In this document: one piece after another, positions 7,605 through 16,738 of the stretch
Layout: each line of letters starts with the position of its first letter
Position numbering within the stretch: the first letter of the stretch is position 1
Assembly: GCF_030944405.1 (NCBI RefSeq)
Contig: NZ_CP132339.1
Location: 2,232,001 to 2,296,000, forward strand
DNA: 64,000 nt
Direction of reading: 5' to 3'
Source: Janthinobacterium sp. J1-1
GTDB taxonomy: Bacteria; Pseudomonadota; Gammaproteobacteria; Burkholderiales; Burkholderiaceae_D
Translations under genes and position numbers: made by a program
Notes under the pieces: model-generated
Database searches by the model: none
What the model saw: the letters and a program-made list of their open reading frames with translations, nothing else
Told to the model about the DNA's origin: nothing

Positions 7605-10600
7605 TCAGTGCTTGTCGAGCGCCACCTTGCCTTCCATCGCTGGCGCCGGGTGGCGGCGCAGCTTGTCCCTGACACGCTTGAGCAAATGTTCCAGGTCGTC
7701 GATATAGGTGAACACGGCCGGCACCACCAGCAGACTCAAAAGCGTCGAGGTGATCAGGCCGCCGATCACCGTGATCGCCATCGGCGAACGGAAACTGGGG
7801 TCGGCGCCCCAGCCCAGCGCCAGCGGCATCATGCCGGCGCCCATGGCGATCGTCGTCATCAGGATAGGCCGGCTACGCTTGTGGCAGGCGTCGACCAGGG
7901 CGTCGAAACGGTCCATGCCCGCCTCGCGCGCCAGGATCGCATAGTCGACCAGCAGGATCGAGTTCTTGGTGACGATCCCCATCAGCATGATCAGGCCGAT
8001 CATCGACGGCATCGACAGCGCGCTGCCGGTGATGAGCAAGGCCACGAAGGCGCCGCCGATCGACAGCGGCAGCGCCGCCAAAATCGTCACCGGCTGCATG
8101 AAGTCCTTGAACAGCAGCACCAGCACGCAATAGATGCACAGCACGCCGATCAGCATGGCCAGGCCGAAGCTGGCGAACAGGGACGCCATCTCCTGCGCGT
8201 CTCCCAGTTCGGCGATCTTCACGGACGCGGGCAGGTTCTTCATCGACGGCAGCGCGCGCGCTTCCTCGTTCAGCTCACCGAGCGTGCGCGAACCGAGTTC
8301 CACGTCCAGGGTCACGTTGCGGCTGCGGTTCAGGCGGTCGATCTGGGCCGGGCCGCTTTCCATGGTCACCGTGGCCACGTTCGCCAGCCGCACCGGGCCA
8401 TTCTTGCCGGGCACGGTCAGGCGTTCGATGGCGGCCAGGTCGGCGCGCACGCTGTTGGGCAGCTTGACGCGGATCGGCACCTGGCGTTCGGGCAGGTTCA
8501 TCTTCGTCAAATCGGTGTCGTAGTCGCCGGCCGTGGCCACGCGCACCGTTTCGCCGATCGATGCCGCGGTCACGCCCAGGTCCGCCGCCTTGGCAAAGTC
8601 GGGCCGCACGATGATTTCCGGGCGCACCAGCGAGGCGCTGGAGTTCACATTGCCGATGCCGTGCAGGCCGCGCAGTTCGCGCTCGACTTTTTGCGCGGCC
8701 GCCATCAGCGCGACCGGGTCTTCCGAACGCAGCACCAGCTGCATCTTGACGCCGGTGTCGGGTGGCCCCACCGTAAAGCGCGCGCCGGGAATATTATCGA
8801 GCTTGCCGCGCAACTGCGACTCCAGCCCGGCCATCGATTCCTTGCGGTCGGTGCGGTGCACAGTGGTCAATGTCAGCACGGCGCGGCGCGCTTCGGCCGC
8901 GGCGCCCGGCGCGAACGCGTCGCCGCTGGAGCCGCCACCGATGGAACTGAACACGCCCTTGATGCCGGGCACCTGCATGGCCGCGTTGCGCGCCTGGGCC
9001 GCCACGGCCTGGGTTTCGGCCAGGGTGGAGCCGGGCGGCAGTTCCAGGTTGATCTGCGTCTGCGCGCGGTCGGCGGCCGGCACGAAGCCGGTCGGCAGCA
9101 GCGGCACCAGCGCGATCGAGCCGGCAAAGAACACCATCGAGGCGAGCGCCGTGATGCCGCGATGATTCAGGCACCAGCGCATGGTATTGAGGTAGCGCGT
9201 CATCAGCCAGCCGTCCTGTTCTTCCTTGTGCGCCAGCGGCTTCAAAATGTACGCCGCCATCATCGGCGTCAGGAGCCGCGCCACCACCAGCGAGGCCAGC
9301 ACCGCCAGCACGGCGGTCCAGCCGAACTGCTTGAAGAACAGGCCGGGAATACCGCTCATGAAGGCCGTCGGCAGGAACACGGCCACCAGCGCAAAGGTGG
9401 TGGCGATCACCGCCATGCCGATTTCATCGGCCGCTTCCATCGCCGCCTCCATCGGCGACTTGCCCATGCGCAGATGGCGCGAGATGTTTTCGATTTCCAC
9501 GATGGCGTCGTCGACCAGCACGCCGACCACCAGCGCCAGCGACAGCAGGGTCACCGTATTGAGCGTATAGCCGAACCAGTAGATGCCCAGAAAAGCCGGC
9601 ATCACCGACAGCGGCAGGGCGGCCGCGGCCACCAGGGTGGCGCGCCAGTCGCGCAGGAACCACCACACCACCAGCACTGCCAGCAGCGCGCCTTCGTACA
9701 GCAGCTCCATCGAGCCGTCGAAGTTTTCCTCGACCGGGAAGGCATTGTCGATCGACTGCTGGATCACGATGCTGGGGTTTTCCTTCTGCAGGTCCGCCAC
9801 CGCTGCGCGCGCGCCATTGGCCACCGCCACTTCGCTGGCGCCCTTGGTGCGGAACACTTCGAAGGCCACCACCCGCTTGCCATCCTGCTCGGCCAGCGCG
9901 CGCGGTTCGGCGATGGTGTCGCGCACGTTCGCCACCTGGTCGAGGCGCACATGGCGCCCGTCCGGCAGCGGAATATCGACGCGTGACAGTTCTTCCGCCG
10001 TTTTCACGGTGGCGATGGTGCGCACCGACTGCTCGGCGCCGCTGACGTCGCCGCGTCCACCGGGCGCCTCGCGCTGCACCAGGCGCAACTGGCGCGACAC
10101 GTCCAGCGCCGACACTTTCAGGGCCGCCATGCGCGCGTCGTCGAGTTCCACCTGGATTTCGCGGTACACGCCGCCCAGGCGCGTGACGGCGCCCACGCCG
10201 GGTACTGTCAGCAGTCGCTTGGCGACCGTGTTGTCGACATACCAGGACAGGTCGGGCGCATCGAGCGGGTTGTCGACGCCGGCCTTGGGCGAGGCGATAA
10301 AGGTCAGCACCACCCGGCCGGCTGTGGAGGCCTTCGTGACGGTCGGGTCGCGCAGTTCGGCCGGCATGTCGGCCTTGACGCGCGCCACCGCATCGCGCAC
10401 GTCGTTGACGGCTTCGGCGATCTGCTTTTCCAGGATGAATTCGACGGTCACCGTGGCCACGCCGTCGAGCACCTTGGTATAGATGTTCTTGACGCCTTGC
10501 AGGGTGGCGACCGAGTCTTCGATCTTGCGCGCCACTTCGGTTTCCAGCTGGGCCGGCGCGGCGCCCGGCAGCGAGGCGCTGACGGTGACGATGGGCAGTT

Positions 10601-10721
10601 CGATATCCGGGAAATCCTGCACCGGATTGGCTTTATAGGCCAGCAGCCCGGCCAGGGTCAGCAGCGCGAACAGCATGATGGCCGGGATCGGATTCTTGAT
10701 CGACAGGGAGGAAAAATTCAT
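7605..10721 (-). CDS. RND efflux pump, HAE1 (AcrB-like) permease
   Basis: Inner-membrane proton-driven pump of 1038 residues, the usual size for AcrB-type transporters. The N-terminal helix is followed by the PVQDFPDIELPIVTVSASLPG segment typical of the family, two large periplasmic porter loops, and twelve helices in two halves; the second half opens with another helix near residue 525. The charged motif in helix 4 reads LALVVGVLVDDAIVEIENI, with the paired Asp residues of the proton relay. It is the last gene of a four-gene operon (TetR, outer-membrane factor, adaptor, pump). An AAGGAAA ribosome site precedes the ATG, and the adaptor stop is only 8 bp away. Substrate not predictable. Confidence 0.95.
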   Translation of the reverse strand: MNFSSLSIKNPIPAIMLFALLTLAGLLAYKANPVQDFPDIELPIVTVSASLPGAAPAQLETEVARKIEDSVATLQGVKNIYTKVLDGVATVTVEFILEKQIAEAVNDVRDAVARVKADMPAELRDPTVTKASTAGRVVLTFIASPKAGVDNPLDAPDLSWYVDNTVAKRLLTVPGVGAVTRLGGVYREIQVELDDARMAALKVSALDVSRQLRLVQREAPGGRGDVSGAEQSVRTIATVKTAEELSRVDIPLPDGRHVRLDQVANVRDTIAEPRALAEQDGKRVVAFEVFRTKGASEVAVANGARAAVADLQKENPSIVIQQSIDNAFPVEENFDGSMELLYEGALLAVLVVWWFLRDWRATLVAAAALPLSVMPAFLGIYWFGYTLNTVTLLSLALVVGVLVDDAIVEIENISRHLRMGKSPMEAAMEAADEIGMAVIATTFALVAVFLPTAFMSGIPGLFFKQFGWTAVLAVLASLVVARLLTPMMAAYILKPLAHKEEQDGWLMTRYLNTMRWCLNHRGITALASMVFFAGSIALVPLLPTGFVPAADRAQTQINLELPPGSTLAETQAVAAQARNAAMQVPGIKGVFSSIGGGSSGDAFAPGAAAEARRAVLTLTTVHRTDRKESMAGLESQLRGKLDNIPGARFTVGPPDTGVKMQLVLRSEDPVALMAAAQKVERELRGLHGIGNVNSSASLVRPEIIVRPDFAKAADLGVTAASIGETVRVATAGDYDTDLTKMNLPERQVPIRVKLPNSVRADLAAIERLTVPGKNGPVRLANVATVTMESGPAQIDRLNRSRNVTLDVELGSRTLGELNEEARALPSMKNLPASVKIAELGDAQEMASLFASFGLAMLIGVLCIYCVLVLLFKDFMQPVTILAALPLSIGGAFVALLITGSALSMPSMIGLIMLMGIVTKNSILLVDYAILAREAGMDRFDALVDACHKRSRPILMTTIAMGAGMMPLALGWGADPSFRSPMAITVIGGLITSTLLSLLVVPAVFTYIDDLEHLLKRVRDKLRRHPAPAMEGKVALDKH

Positions 10722-10729
10722 GATTTTCC

Positions 10730-11875
10730 TTATTTCTTCGCAGATGCCGGAACCGGCTGTACAACATTGCGCACCAGGTCACCATCATTGAGGAAGCCGG
10801 CGCCATTGACGACGATGGTGGTGTCGGCCGTGATGCCCGAGACGATCTCGATGCTGTCCGCCAGGCGGCGGCCTGCTTGCACCTTGATCTGGCTGACGCG
10901 CTGGTCGCGGTTCAGGCGGAACACATAGCTGAAGCCGTCGCGCACGGCGATCGCCTGCTGCGGTACGGTGAGCGCGCCCGAAGTGCCCAGTTCAAACGCG
11001 CCGCTGGCATACATGCCGGCCTTGAACGGTGCATTGCCTTGGCTGCTTGCCGGCAGGTCCACATACACCAGCGCCGAGCGCGTCTGCGGGTCGACCGTCG
11101 GCGCGATCATGCGTACCTTGCCGGTCAATACGCTGCCATTGGCGGCCTTCACTTCGGCCAAAGTACCCGGTTTCAGATTGAGCAGTTCGGCCGCAGTCAC
11201 TTCGGCGCGCCATTCCAGTCGGCCCTGGCGGATCATGCGGAACAGTTCCGTGCCGGCGCCCACCACCGAGCCGACGGTGGCCGAGCGCGACGAGATCACG
11301 CCGCTGTCGGGCGCGAGCACCTGCGTGTATTTCAGGCGCAGCTGCTGCGCCGCCAGCTGCGCCTTGGCTGAGGCGATGCGGGCGTTGGCCGTTTGTTCGG
11401 CCGTCAGGTACTGGCTGATCTGCTGGGCGCTGATGGCGCCCGTGGTTTGCAGCGAGCGGGCGCGCGCCGCGTTGGCCGACGCTTCGGCGGCATTCGCTTC
11501 CGCTTCCAGCACCGCCGCCCTGGTCTGCGCCACGTCGGCGTTGACGGTGTCGTTCGAGAACACGGCCAGCACCTGGCCGGCGCGCACCACGTCGCCCACA
11601 TTGACGCGCACGTCGGTCAGGCGCAGGCCGTTCGATTCGCTGCCGATAATGGCTTCCTGCCAGGCGGCCACGTTGCCGTTGGCGGACAGCTTGATCGGCA
11701 GCCTGCTCGTTTGCGGCCTGGCCGTGGTGACGGTCAGGGCCGGCTTTTGCACGGCGCTTTTATCTTTTTCATCGGCGGCGGTGGAAGAGGGAGCGTACAG
11801 CGCCACGCCGGCGCCGGCCAGCACGCAACAGGCCGCGATGGCCACGGTAATCGGTTTGAATGTCAGTGTTTTCAT
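10730..11875 (-). CDS. RND periplasmic adaptor (membrane fusion protein)
   Basis: About 381 residues, linking the RND pump to its outer-membrane factor. It has an N-terminal signal/anchor (about 7-30), a barrel-sandwich domain beginning KLSANGNVAAWQEAIIG, a short coiled-coil hairpin, the second lipoyl half (LKYTQVLAPDSGVISSR), and a beta-barrel and membrane-proximal domain ending with a Lys pair. I use the ATG at 11875; a TTG five codons earlier is possible. The gap to the upstream outer-membrane factor stop is 30 bp and to the pump 8 bp. Confidence 0.92.
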   Translation of the reverse strand: MKTLTFKPITVAIAACCVLAGAGVALYAPSSTAADEKDKSAVQKPALTVTTARPQTSRLPIKLSANGNVAAWQEAIIGSESNGLRLTDVRVNVGDVVRAGQVLAVFSNDTVNADVAQTRAAVLEAEANAAEASANAARARSLQTTGAISAQQISQYLTAEQTANARIASAKAQLAAQQLRLKYTQVLAPDSGVISSRSATVGSVVGAGTELFRMIRQGRLEWRAEVTAAELLNLKPGTLAEVKAANGSVLTGKVRMIAPTVDPQTRSALVYVDLPASSQGNAPFKAGMYASGAFELGTSGALTVPQQAIAVRDGFSYVFRLNRDQRVSQIKVQAGRRLADSIEIVSGITADTTIVVNGAGFLNDGDLVRNVVQPVPASAKK

Positions 11876-11905
11876 GTTCTGGTCCGTCAAAAGGGGGGCG
11901 CAATA

Positions 11906-13315
11906 TCAGGGTGCGGTGGTGTTCTGCGTGGCGTACTGGCTGGCGTTCCAGCCGCCGCCGGCGGCGCGGTACAGCGCCACCCAGGCGCTGCTGCGGTCGC
12001 GCTGCAGCGTGACCACGGTGTTTTCGGCGGCCAGGCGCGTGCGGCGCGCGTCCTCCAGTTCGATCAGGCTGGCCAGGCCGTTCTTGTAGCGGTCTTCGGT
12101 CGCCACGAACGAGACGCGGTAGCCGGCCAAAGCCGTCTGCGCGTGGCTGCTGCGCGCGTCCGTGCTTTGCAGGTTCAGCAGCGCTTCCTCCACTTCGCGC
12201 ACGGCCTGGCGCACGCCGGCGCGATACTTGACCACGGCTTCGTCATAGCGCGCCACGGCCGCGTCGACCTGGGCGCGGCGGCGCCCGCCGTCGAAGATCG
12301 GCAGGCTGACGGCCAGCGGTCCGATGCTCCAGGTGCTGCCGGTGATGCTTTCGCCGCCGGCGCGGATATTGCCCTTGCCAATCGATCCGGCCAGGCTCAG
12401 ACGCGGGTAGCGCTGGGCTTTCGCGCCACTGACTTCAAAGCTGGCGGCCGCCACTTCGCGCTCGGCGCTGAAGACGTCGGGCCGCTGGGCCAGGGTTTGC
12501 GCCGGCAGATTGCCGATGGCCACCGGGGCGGGCGTGACCAGCGGCGCGGCGGCCAGCCTGGCGCGCAAGGTCTCTTCCGGCATGGCTGACAGGGCCACCA
12601 GCGCCTGCACGCCCACGTCGCAGGCGGCGCGCTGTTCGATGGCGCGGCTGGCGCCTTCGGCGGCGCTGGCCCTCGCCAGCGCGGCATTGGCCGGCGCCTG
12701 GAAGCCGGCGTCGGCGCTCAATTGCGTCAGGCGCGAAGTATCGCTGCGCGAGGCGGCGTCCTGTTCGGCCACGTTTTGCAATGCGCGGCAGGCGCGCAGG
12801 CTGTAGTACTGGTTCGCCACTTCGGCCGCCACCGACACGCGCGCGTCGTGCCAGCCGGCTTGCGCGCTGTCCAGGCGCGCTGAGGCGGCGTCGCGCGTGG
12901 CGCGGTTGGCGCCGAACACGTCGATTTCCCATGACGCCTGCAGCGCCGCCTGCGAGGTGGTGCCGCCCGGCTGGGCTGACTGCTGGCTGGTGCGCACCAC
13001 GCTGCCGGTGGCGTCCAGCACGGGACCCAGCGCCGCGCCGCTGGCGACGCGGTCGGCGCGCGACTGCAGGATGCGGGTGCGGGCCGTGGCAATCGTCGGG
13101 CTCACTTGCTGGGCGTCGGTGATCAGCTCGACCAGCAGGGCGTCGCCCTGCTGTTGCCACCAGCTGGCCAGGTCGACCACATTGCCGTTGTGCGGCAGCG
13201 GGGCAATCCAGTTGGCGGGGGCGCTCGCCGCCACGCTGCGTGGCGGCCCCTGCACGGCGCAACCTGCCAGCGCCAGCAGCATGCTGGCGGCCAGGGCGTA
13301 TTCAGACTTTCTCAT
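11906..13315 (-). CDS. NodT-family outer-membrane efflux lipoprotein of the RND system
   Basis: 469-residue outer-membrane duct for the RND pump. The start MRKSEYALAASMLLALAGC gives a lipoprotein signal with lipobox LAGC. The protein carries the family marks SWEIDVFGANR and LAQRPDVFSAEREVA and two helical repeats. Its ATG overlaps the TGA of the TetR gene (ATGA), so it is translated by coupling to the regulator. The frame remains open upstream through the TetR gene; that extension is an antiparallel-frame artefact and is not used. Confidence 0.92.
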   Translation of the reverse strand: MRKSEYALAASMLLALAGCAVQGPPRSVAASAPANWIAPLPHNGNVVDLASWWQQQGDALLVELITDAQQVSPTIATARTRILQSRADRVASGAALGPVLDATGSVVRTSQQSAQPGGTTSQAALQASWEIDVFGANRATRDAASARLDSAQAGWHDARVSVAAEVANQYYSLRACRALQNVAEQDAASRSDTSRLTQLSADAGFQAPANAALARASAAEGASRAIEQRAACDVGVQALVALSAMPEETLRARLAAAPLVTPAPVAIGNLPAQTLAQRPDVFSAEREVAAASFEVSGAKAQRYPRLSLAGSIGKGNIRAGGESITGSTWSIGPLAVSLPIFDGGRRRAQVDAAVARYDEAVVKYRAGVRQAVREVEEALLNLQSTDARSSHAQTALAGYRVSFVATEDRYKNGLASLIELEDARRTRLAAENTVVTLQRDRSSAWVALYRAAGGGWNASQYATQNTTAP

Positions 13316-14091
13316 GCTGGTCCTTTTGCGGTATCGGTGGATGAATCGGAGGGAATGGGATGCAGGCGGGCGCGCTCGACTTCGGCCATCGCCAGCGCAT
13401 AGTCGACCATGCGCCCCAGCCAGGTCTCGGCGGCCTGCGGCGTGGCCATCAACTGCGGGCGCAGCGTCTGGATGACTTCGGCGCCCACCATATGCTGCAG
13501 TGCCAGCGAGGCGATCGAAAAGGCCAGCCGGTGCATGTCGTCGCTGTCGGCGTCGGCGCCCAGGTGGCGCGCCAGCACCCGCACAAAGGCGTCGTGCTCG
13601 GGGCGGATATTCTGGTCGATCTCGCGCGCCCACAGGCCGGTGGGCTCGAGCATTTCGCGGCACCACAGGCGCATGGCGTCGCGCGCCATGTCGCCCTGCT
13701 GCATGGGCGCGAGCATCTGCGCATAGAAGCCCTGCAGGCTCTGGCGCAAGGTGAAGTGAGGCTGGTCGAACAGCGCGATATTGCTGTGCGGGTCGCTCGA
13801 CTGCTCGGCAAAGGCGGCGCGGTACAGGCCGGCCTTGTCGCCAAAATAATAACTGATGGCGGCCGCATTGGCGCCGGCCGCCTGCGCCAGCTCGCGCGTG
13901 GAGGTTCGGGCATAGCCTTGTTCGGCAAACAGGCGGATGGCGCTGCGCAGCAGCCGCTCGCGCGACTGTTCGCCATCGGAGCGCGGCTTGCGCGCCACGC
14001 AGTGGCCGAACAGATTGCGCCAGCCAGGCTGGCACGCCGGCTCGTCGCTGGCAGTGGCTGGCGGTGCCGGCGGGTGTGAAGGTTTTTTCAT
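13312..14091 (-). CDS. TetR-family regulator, CerR/YbiH type
   Basis: 259-residue DNA-binding repressor at the head of the RND operon. Residues about 42-95 form the TetR helix-turn-helix (RERLLRSAIRLFAEQGYART through NAAAISYYFGDKAGLYRAAF), preceded by a 40-residue Pro/Ala-rich extension. The C-terminal ligand-binding part resembles the CerR/YbiH (DUF1956) group. Being the first gene of the operon it controls, it is probably autoregulated through the dyads directly upstream of its start. Its stop overlaps the outer-membrane factor start by 4 bp. The inducer is unknown. Confidence 0.9.
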   Translation of the reverse strand: MKKPSHPPAPPATASDEPACQPGWRNLFGHCVARKPRSDGEQSRERLLRSAIRLFAEQGYARTSTRELAQAAGANAAAISYYFGDKAGLYRAAFAEQSSDPHSNIALFDQPHFTLRQSLQGFYAQMLAPMQQGDMARDAMRLWCREMLEPTGLWAREIDQNIRPEHDAFVRVLARHLGADADSDDMHRLAFSIASLALQHMVGAEVIQTLRPQLMATPQAAETWLGRMVDYALAMAEVERARLHPIPSDSSTDTAKGPA

Positions 14092-14165
14092 GCCTGGAAT
14101 TAAATCACATAACTAAAACAAATGATATAACTTAATCGTTTGATTCACTTACGAAATTCCAGGCA
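14091..14165 (-). promoter_or_regulatory. Operator/promoter region of the TetR-RND operon
   Basis: An unusually AT-rich island in GC-rich DNA. It contains an imperfect dyad AACAAATGAT (14117-14126) / ATCGTTTGAT (14135-14144), 8 of 10 positions paired with an 8-bp spacer, as expected for a TetR operator. The island is enclosed by a perfect 11-bp inverted repeat, TGCCTGGAATT (14091-14101) and AATTCCAGGCA (14155-14165); the first arm touches the regulator's start codon. Confidence 0.6.
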
Positions 14166-14195
14166 AAAAAAAGCCCGCGGGTTGAATCGCGGGCT
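14165..14195 (-). terminator. Rho-independent terminator after the histidine kinase gene
   Basis: Stem AGCCCGCG (14172-14179) / CGCGGGCT (14188-14195), 8-nt loop. Read on the minus strand the stem is followed by a run of eight T (14164-14171). It ends transcripts coming from the receiver-kinase gene at 14338 and insulates the RND promoter next to it. Confidence 0.85.
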
Positions 14196-14255
14196 GAATC
14201 CAAATGTTCGGAGAACGACTTGGAGGAGACAAGTACACTATAGCGCTAAAAATGG

Positions 14256-14282
14256 TGCAGTGCAATACCGTAGAACTACGGT
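14256..14282. promoter_or_regulatory. TGCAGTGCAA motif and adjacent 16-bp palindrome
   Basis: TGCAGTGCAA at 14256-14265 is immediately followed by the perfect dyad ACCGTAG-AA-CTACGGT (14267-14282). Both lie in an AT-rich gap downstream of the kinase gene and upstream of nothing obvious. The same 10-mer recurs in the phasin/codA gap at 39507-39516. Role unknown; a protein-binding site is the simplest reading. Confidence 0.35.
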
Positions 14283-14337
14283 GACGGTTTGATCATATTA
14301 TCCAAACGCTTATATTGCGTTGCACACATAGCCGTCA

Positions 14338-15684
14338 TCAGCTACGCAGGGCCAGTGTAAAAGTGCTCCCTTGTCCGTAGTCGCTGTTGAAGAACAGGGC
14401 GCCGCCGATGGCGTTGGCCAGGTTCTGGCACAGGTACAGGCCCAGGCCCGCGCCCTCCACGTGGCGGGTGGAGGTCGAATCGAGCTGCGAGAAGGCCTGG
14501 AACAGTTTGGCCTGGTCTTCTTCCTTGATGCCGGCGCCGCTGTCGGTAATGCTCATTTCGGTCACGAGTGCGCCGTCTTCCTCGCGCCGGGCCAGGCTGA
14601 TGCGCACGCTGCCCTGTTCCGTAAACTTGATGGCGTTGTTGAGCAGGTTGATCAGGATTTGCGTCAGCGCGCGGCGGTCGGTGTCAATCACCACCTTTTG
14701 CTCGCCCGCGTCCACTTCCAGCAGCAGGCCTTTTTGCTGCGCCAGCGGGCGCAAGGTTTCGGCCACTTCGGCGATCAGGTCGTGGCAGGGCACGGGCTCG
14801 ATCGACAGGGTCAGCTTGCCCGCCTCGATCTTGGCCACGTCGAGGATGTCGTTGATCAGGGACAGCAGATGGCGCGCGCTGGCGCGGATGGTGGTCAGCT
14901 GCTTGTCCTGGTCGGCCGTCAGCGGCCCTGGCAGTTTCATCAGCAGCGCGCCCGTAAAGCCGATGATGGCGTTCAGCGGCGTGCGCAGCTCGTGCGACAT
15001 ATTGGCGATAAAGGCCGATTTCATGCGGCTCGCTTCGGCCAGCTCCAGGTTCTTCAGGGCGATTTCGCGGTTGGTCGTTTCCAGCTCGGCCGCGTGGTGG
15101 GCCAGGCGCATGTTCAGCTCGATCACCTGGCGCTCGCGCGCCTGCAGCTCGCCATTGACCTGCACCGCCTGTTCATAGGTCGAGATCAGGAGGTCGAGGA
15201 TCTGCTGGCGCTCGGCATTGATGAAATGCTTCTGGTCGCCCAGGTACAGCGCGATGCCGATCTCGACGTTCTGGTTCTTGCGCAGCTTCTGGTTCATCAG
15301 CATGTGGCTGATGCGGTTGAGCAGATAGTCTTCCGCGTACGGCTTGCGGATGAAATTGTCGGCGCCGCATTCGATGCCGCGGATGATGTCCTTCGGGTCG
15401 TTGAGCGAGGTGACCAGGATCACCGGGATGTCGCGCAGGGTCGGGTCGGCCTTGATGGCGCGGCACAGGTCGTAGCCATTCATTTCCGGCATGACGATAT
15501 CGGACAGCACCAGGTGCGGCTTGCGCTCGCGGATGGCGGCCAGGGCCAGCTGGCCGTTGGCGGCCACGCGCGCGTTGTAGTGCAGTGACTGGATCAGGCG
15601 GCGCAAGCGCTCGGCCTGGGTCGGGCTGTCTTCGACGATCAGGATTTCGATTTCGTCGGGCTTGATCTGGTTATTGGAGTCCAC
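14338..15684 (-). CDS. Receiver-histidine kinase fusion
   Basis: 448-residue cytoplasmic signalling protein with the reverse of the usual hybrid order. Residues 13-130 are a CheY-like receiver with acidic pair ED18-19 and phospho-acceptor Asp near 62 (LVLSDIVMPEMNGYD), followed by a coiled-coil linker (about 165-220), a HisKA dimerisation helix with His near 231 (NMSHELRTPLNAIIGF) and an HATPase_c domain with N box INLLNNAIKFTE and G boxes SGAGI and GAGLGL. No transmembrane helix is present, so a partner protein probably feeds the receiver. The start codon is GTG, chosen for a strong GAGGAGAGG site just upstream. The gene stands alone and ends at a clear terminator. Confidence 0.92.
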   Translation of the reverse strand: MDSNNQIKPDEIEILIVEDSPTQAERLRRLIQSLHYNARVAANGQLALAAIRERKPHLVLSDIVMPEMNGYDLCRAIKADPTLRDIPVILVTSLNDPKDIIRGIECGADNFIRKPYAEDYLLNRISHMLMNQKLRKNQNVEIGIALYLGDQKHFINAERQQILDLLISTYEQAVQVNGELQARERQVIELNMRLAHHAAELETTNREIALKNLELAEASRMKSAFIANMSHELRTPLNAIIGFTGALLMKLPGPLTADQDKQLTTIRASARHLLSLINDILDVAKIEAGKLTLSIEPVPCHDLIAEVAETLRPLAQQKGLLLEVDAGEQKVVIDTDRRALTQILINLLNNAIKFTEQGSVRISLARREEDGALVTEMSITDSGAGIKEEDQAKLFQAFSQLDSTSTRHVEGAGLGLYLCQNLANAIGGALFFNSDYGQGSTFTLALRS

Positions 15685-15838
15685 GGACCTCTCCTCGCTT
15701 CATGGTATTTGAATGCCGGGCGCGGTCGGCGCCCAGTATAGACATGCTGTGACTATATCGGATTTAGCCCATTAAAAGTAACTTCAAAGTAACTTCAGGG
15801 TAACTATTTCGGCCGTCCGCGCAGGCCGTGACAGTCTG

Positions 15839-16573
15839 TTAGTTTTCGCCCTGGAATTGCCCGGCACGGTAGGTCAGCACCAGCGTGTCGCGGTGGCCGG
15901 CCGTGCCGATGGGCTGGATCGGCGTCGACTCGTGAATGACGGCCGCGTCGTCGAGCAGCAGCAGCGACCACGGCTCGGTCAGGGTAAAGCGCTTGCCATT
16001 GGGACCATCCGCTTCGAAGATGCGCGTCTCGCCGCCCTTGATCGACTCGCGGCCAATCAGCAGCACGGCGACGAAATCGACGCCGTCGCGGTGCGCGCCT
16101 TCCGGCGTCGGGCGGCCGATGCCGTCGGTGGTGTCGATGCGGAACTGGTGCGCCTCGATGAACCACGGTTGCGCGCCCTTCACTTGCGAACAGATGTCGC
16201 CCAGCGCCACGATCAGCTGGTGCCAGGCCGCTTGCGCGGCAATCGCCGGCTCGACCGGCTCGAACAGGCGGTGCATGCCGCCATGCAGGGCGTTGTATTC
16301 GACCGGCTGCCAGTGCGCGCGGTGCGGCGTTTGCGCCAGCGTACCGCCGTCCTGCACGAAGCAGGAGTGGCGCCGGCGGCGGTAGCGCCCGCCATCCTTC
16401 AGGTAGTTGTCGAGCGCGAGGTCGTCCCAGCTCGGTTCCAGCGCACGCAGCTCAGCCAGGGTGCAGCCGGCCAGGGCCGCCACGTCCTGCGGGCGCAGCA
16501 CGGCATAGCCATCGTTGCGCAAGGCGCCGGCAAGGTGGGACGGGTCGTTGAAGATCGGTGCGGCAGTGCTCAT
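15839..16573 (-). CDS. 2OG-Fe dioxygenase (PF10014-type, IDO/BsmA-like)
   Basis: About 244-residue member of the 2-oxoglutarate/Fe(II) family that includes L-isoleucine 4-hydroxylase (IDO) and the biofilm protein BsmA. The iron ligands are visible: HxD in EGAHRDGVDF, a distal His in VIHESTPI, and the oxoglutarate-binding Arg in TLVLTYRAG near the end. Substrate is likely a free amino acid by analogy with IDO, but this is inference. I chose the ATG at 16573, which begins just before the conserved domain; an in-frame ATG at 16642 would add 23 residues. It is a lone gene between the kinase and a repeat element. Confidence 0.8.
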   Translation of the reverse strand: MSTAAPIFNDPSHLAGALRNDGYAVLRPQDVAALAGCTLAELRALEPSWDDLALDNYLKDGGRYRRRRHSCFVQDGGTLAQTPHRAHWQPVEYNALHGGMHRLFEPVEPAIAAQAAWHQLIVALGDICSQVKGAQPWFIEAHQFRIDTTDGIGRPTPEGAHRDGVDFVAVLLIGRESIKGGETRIFEADGPNGKRFTLTEPWSLLLLDDAAVIHESTPIQPIGTAGHRDTLVLTYRAGQFQGEN

Positions 16574-16688
16574 GTCGGTGCCGGCCGCGGGGCGGCCGCT
16601 ATCAGGTTGTCCAGGCAGGCATTCTAATACCTGGACGGCCATCGTGTGGCGGGGGGAGGGGATTTCTTGATATGGGGGCTGGCGGTGG

Positions 16689-16738
16689 TGTCGGATTACG
16701 CGCGGCTGCGCCGCGCTAATCCGACCTACCCGACCTAC
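16689..16738. repeat. REP-like palindromic repeat (family A, third copy)
   Basis: TGTCGGATTACG at 16689 and its inverted counterpart ending CCGACCTAC at 16729 flank a GC-rich palindromic centre; the final CCGACCTAC is repeated at 16730-16738. Sequence matches the two units at 6402-6488. The right end overlaps the stop codon of the DUF6702 gene. Confidence 0.7.

Noticed and set aside
7608..9986. 792-codon plus-strand frame over the RND pump
   Set aside because: His/Arg/Gln-rich antisense shadow of the pump gene; no family marks, and the pump on the other strand is certain.
13316..14035. Extension of the RND outer-membrane-factor frame upstream through the TetR gene
   Set aside because: The lipoprotein signal at 13315 fixes the start, and the TetR gene in another frame has clear helix-turn-helix coding.
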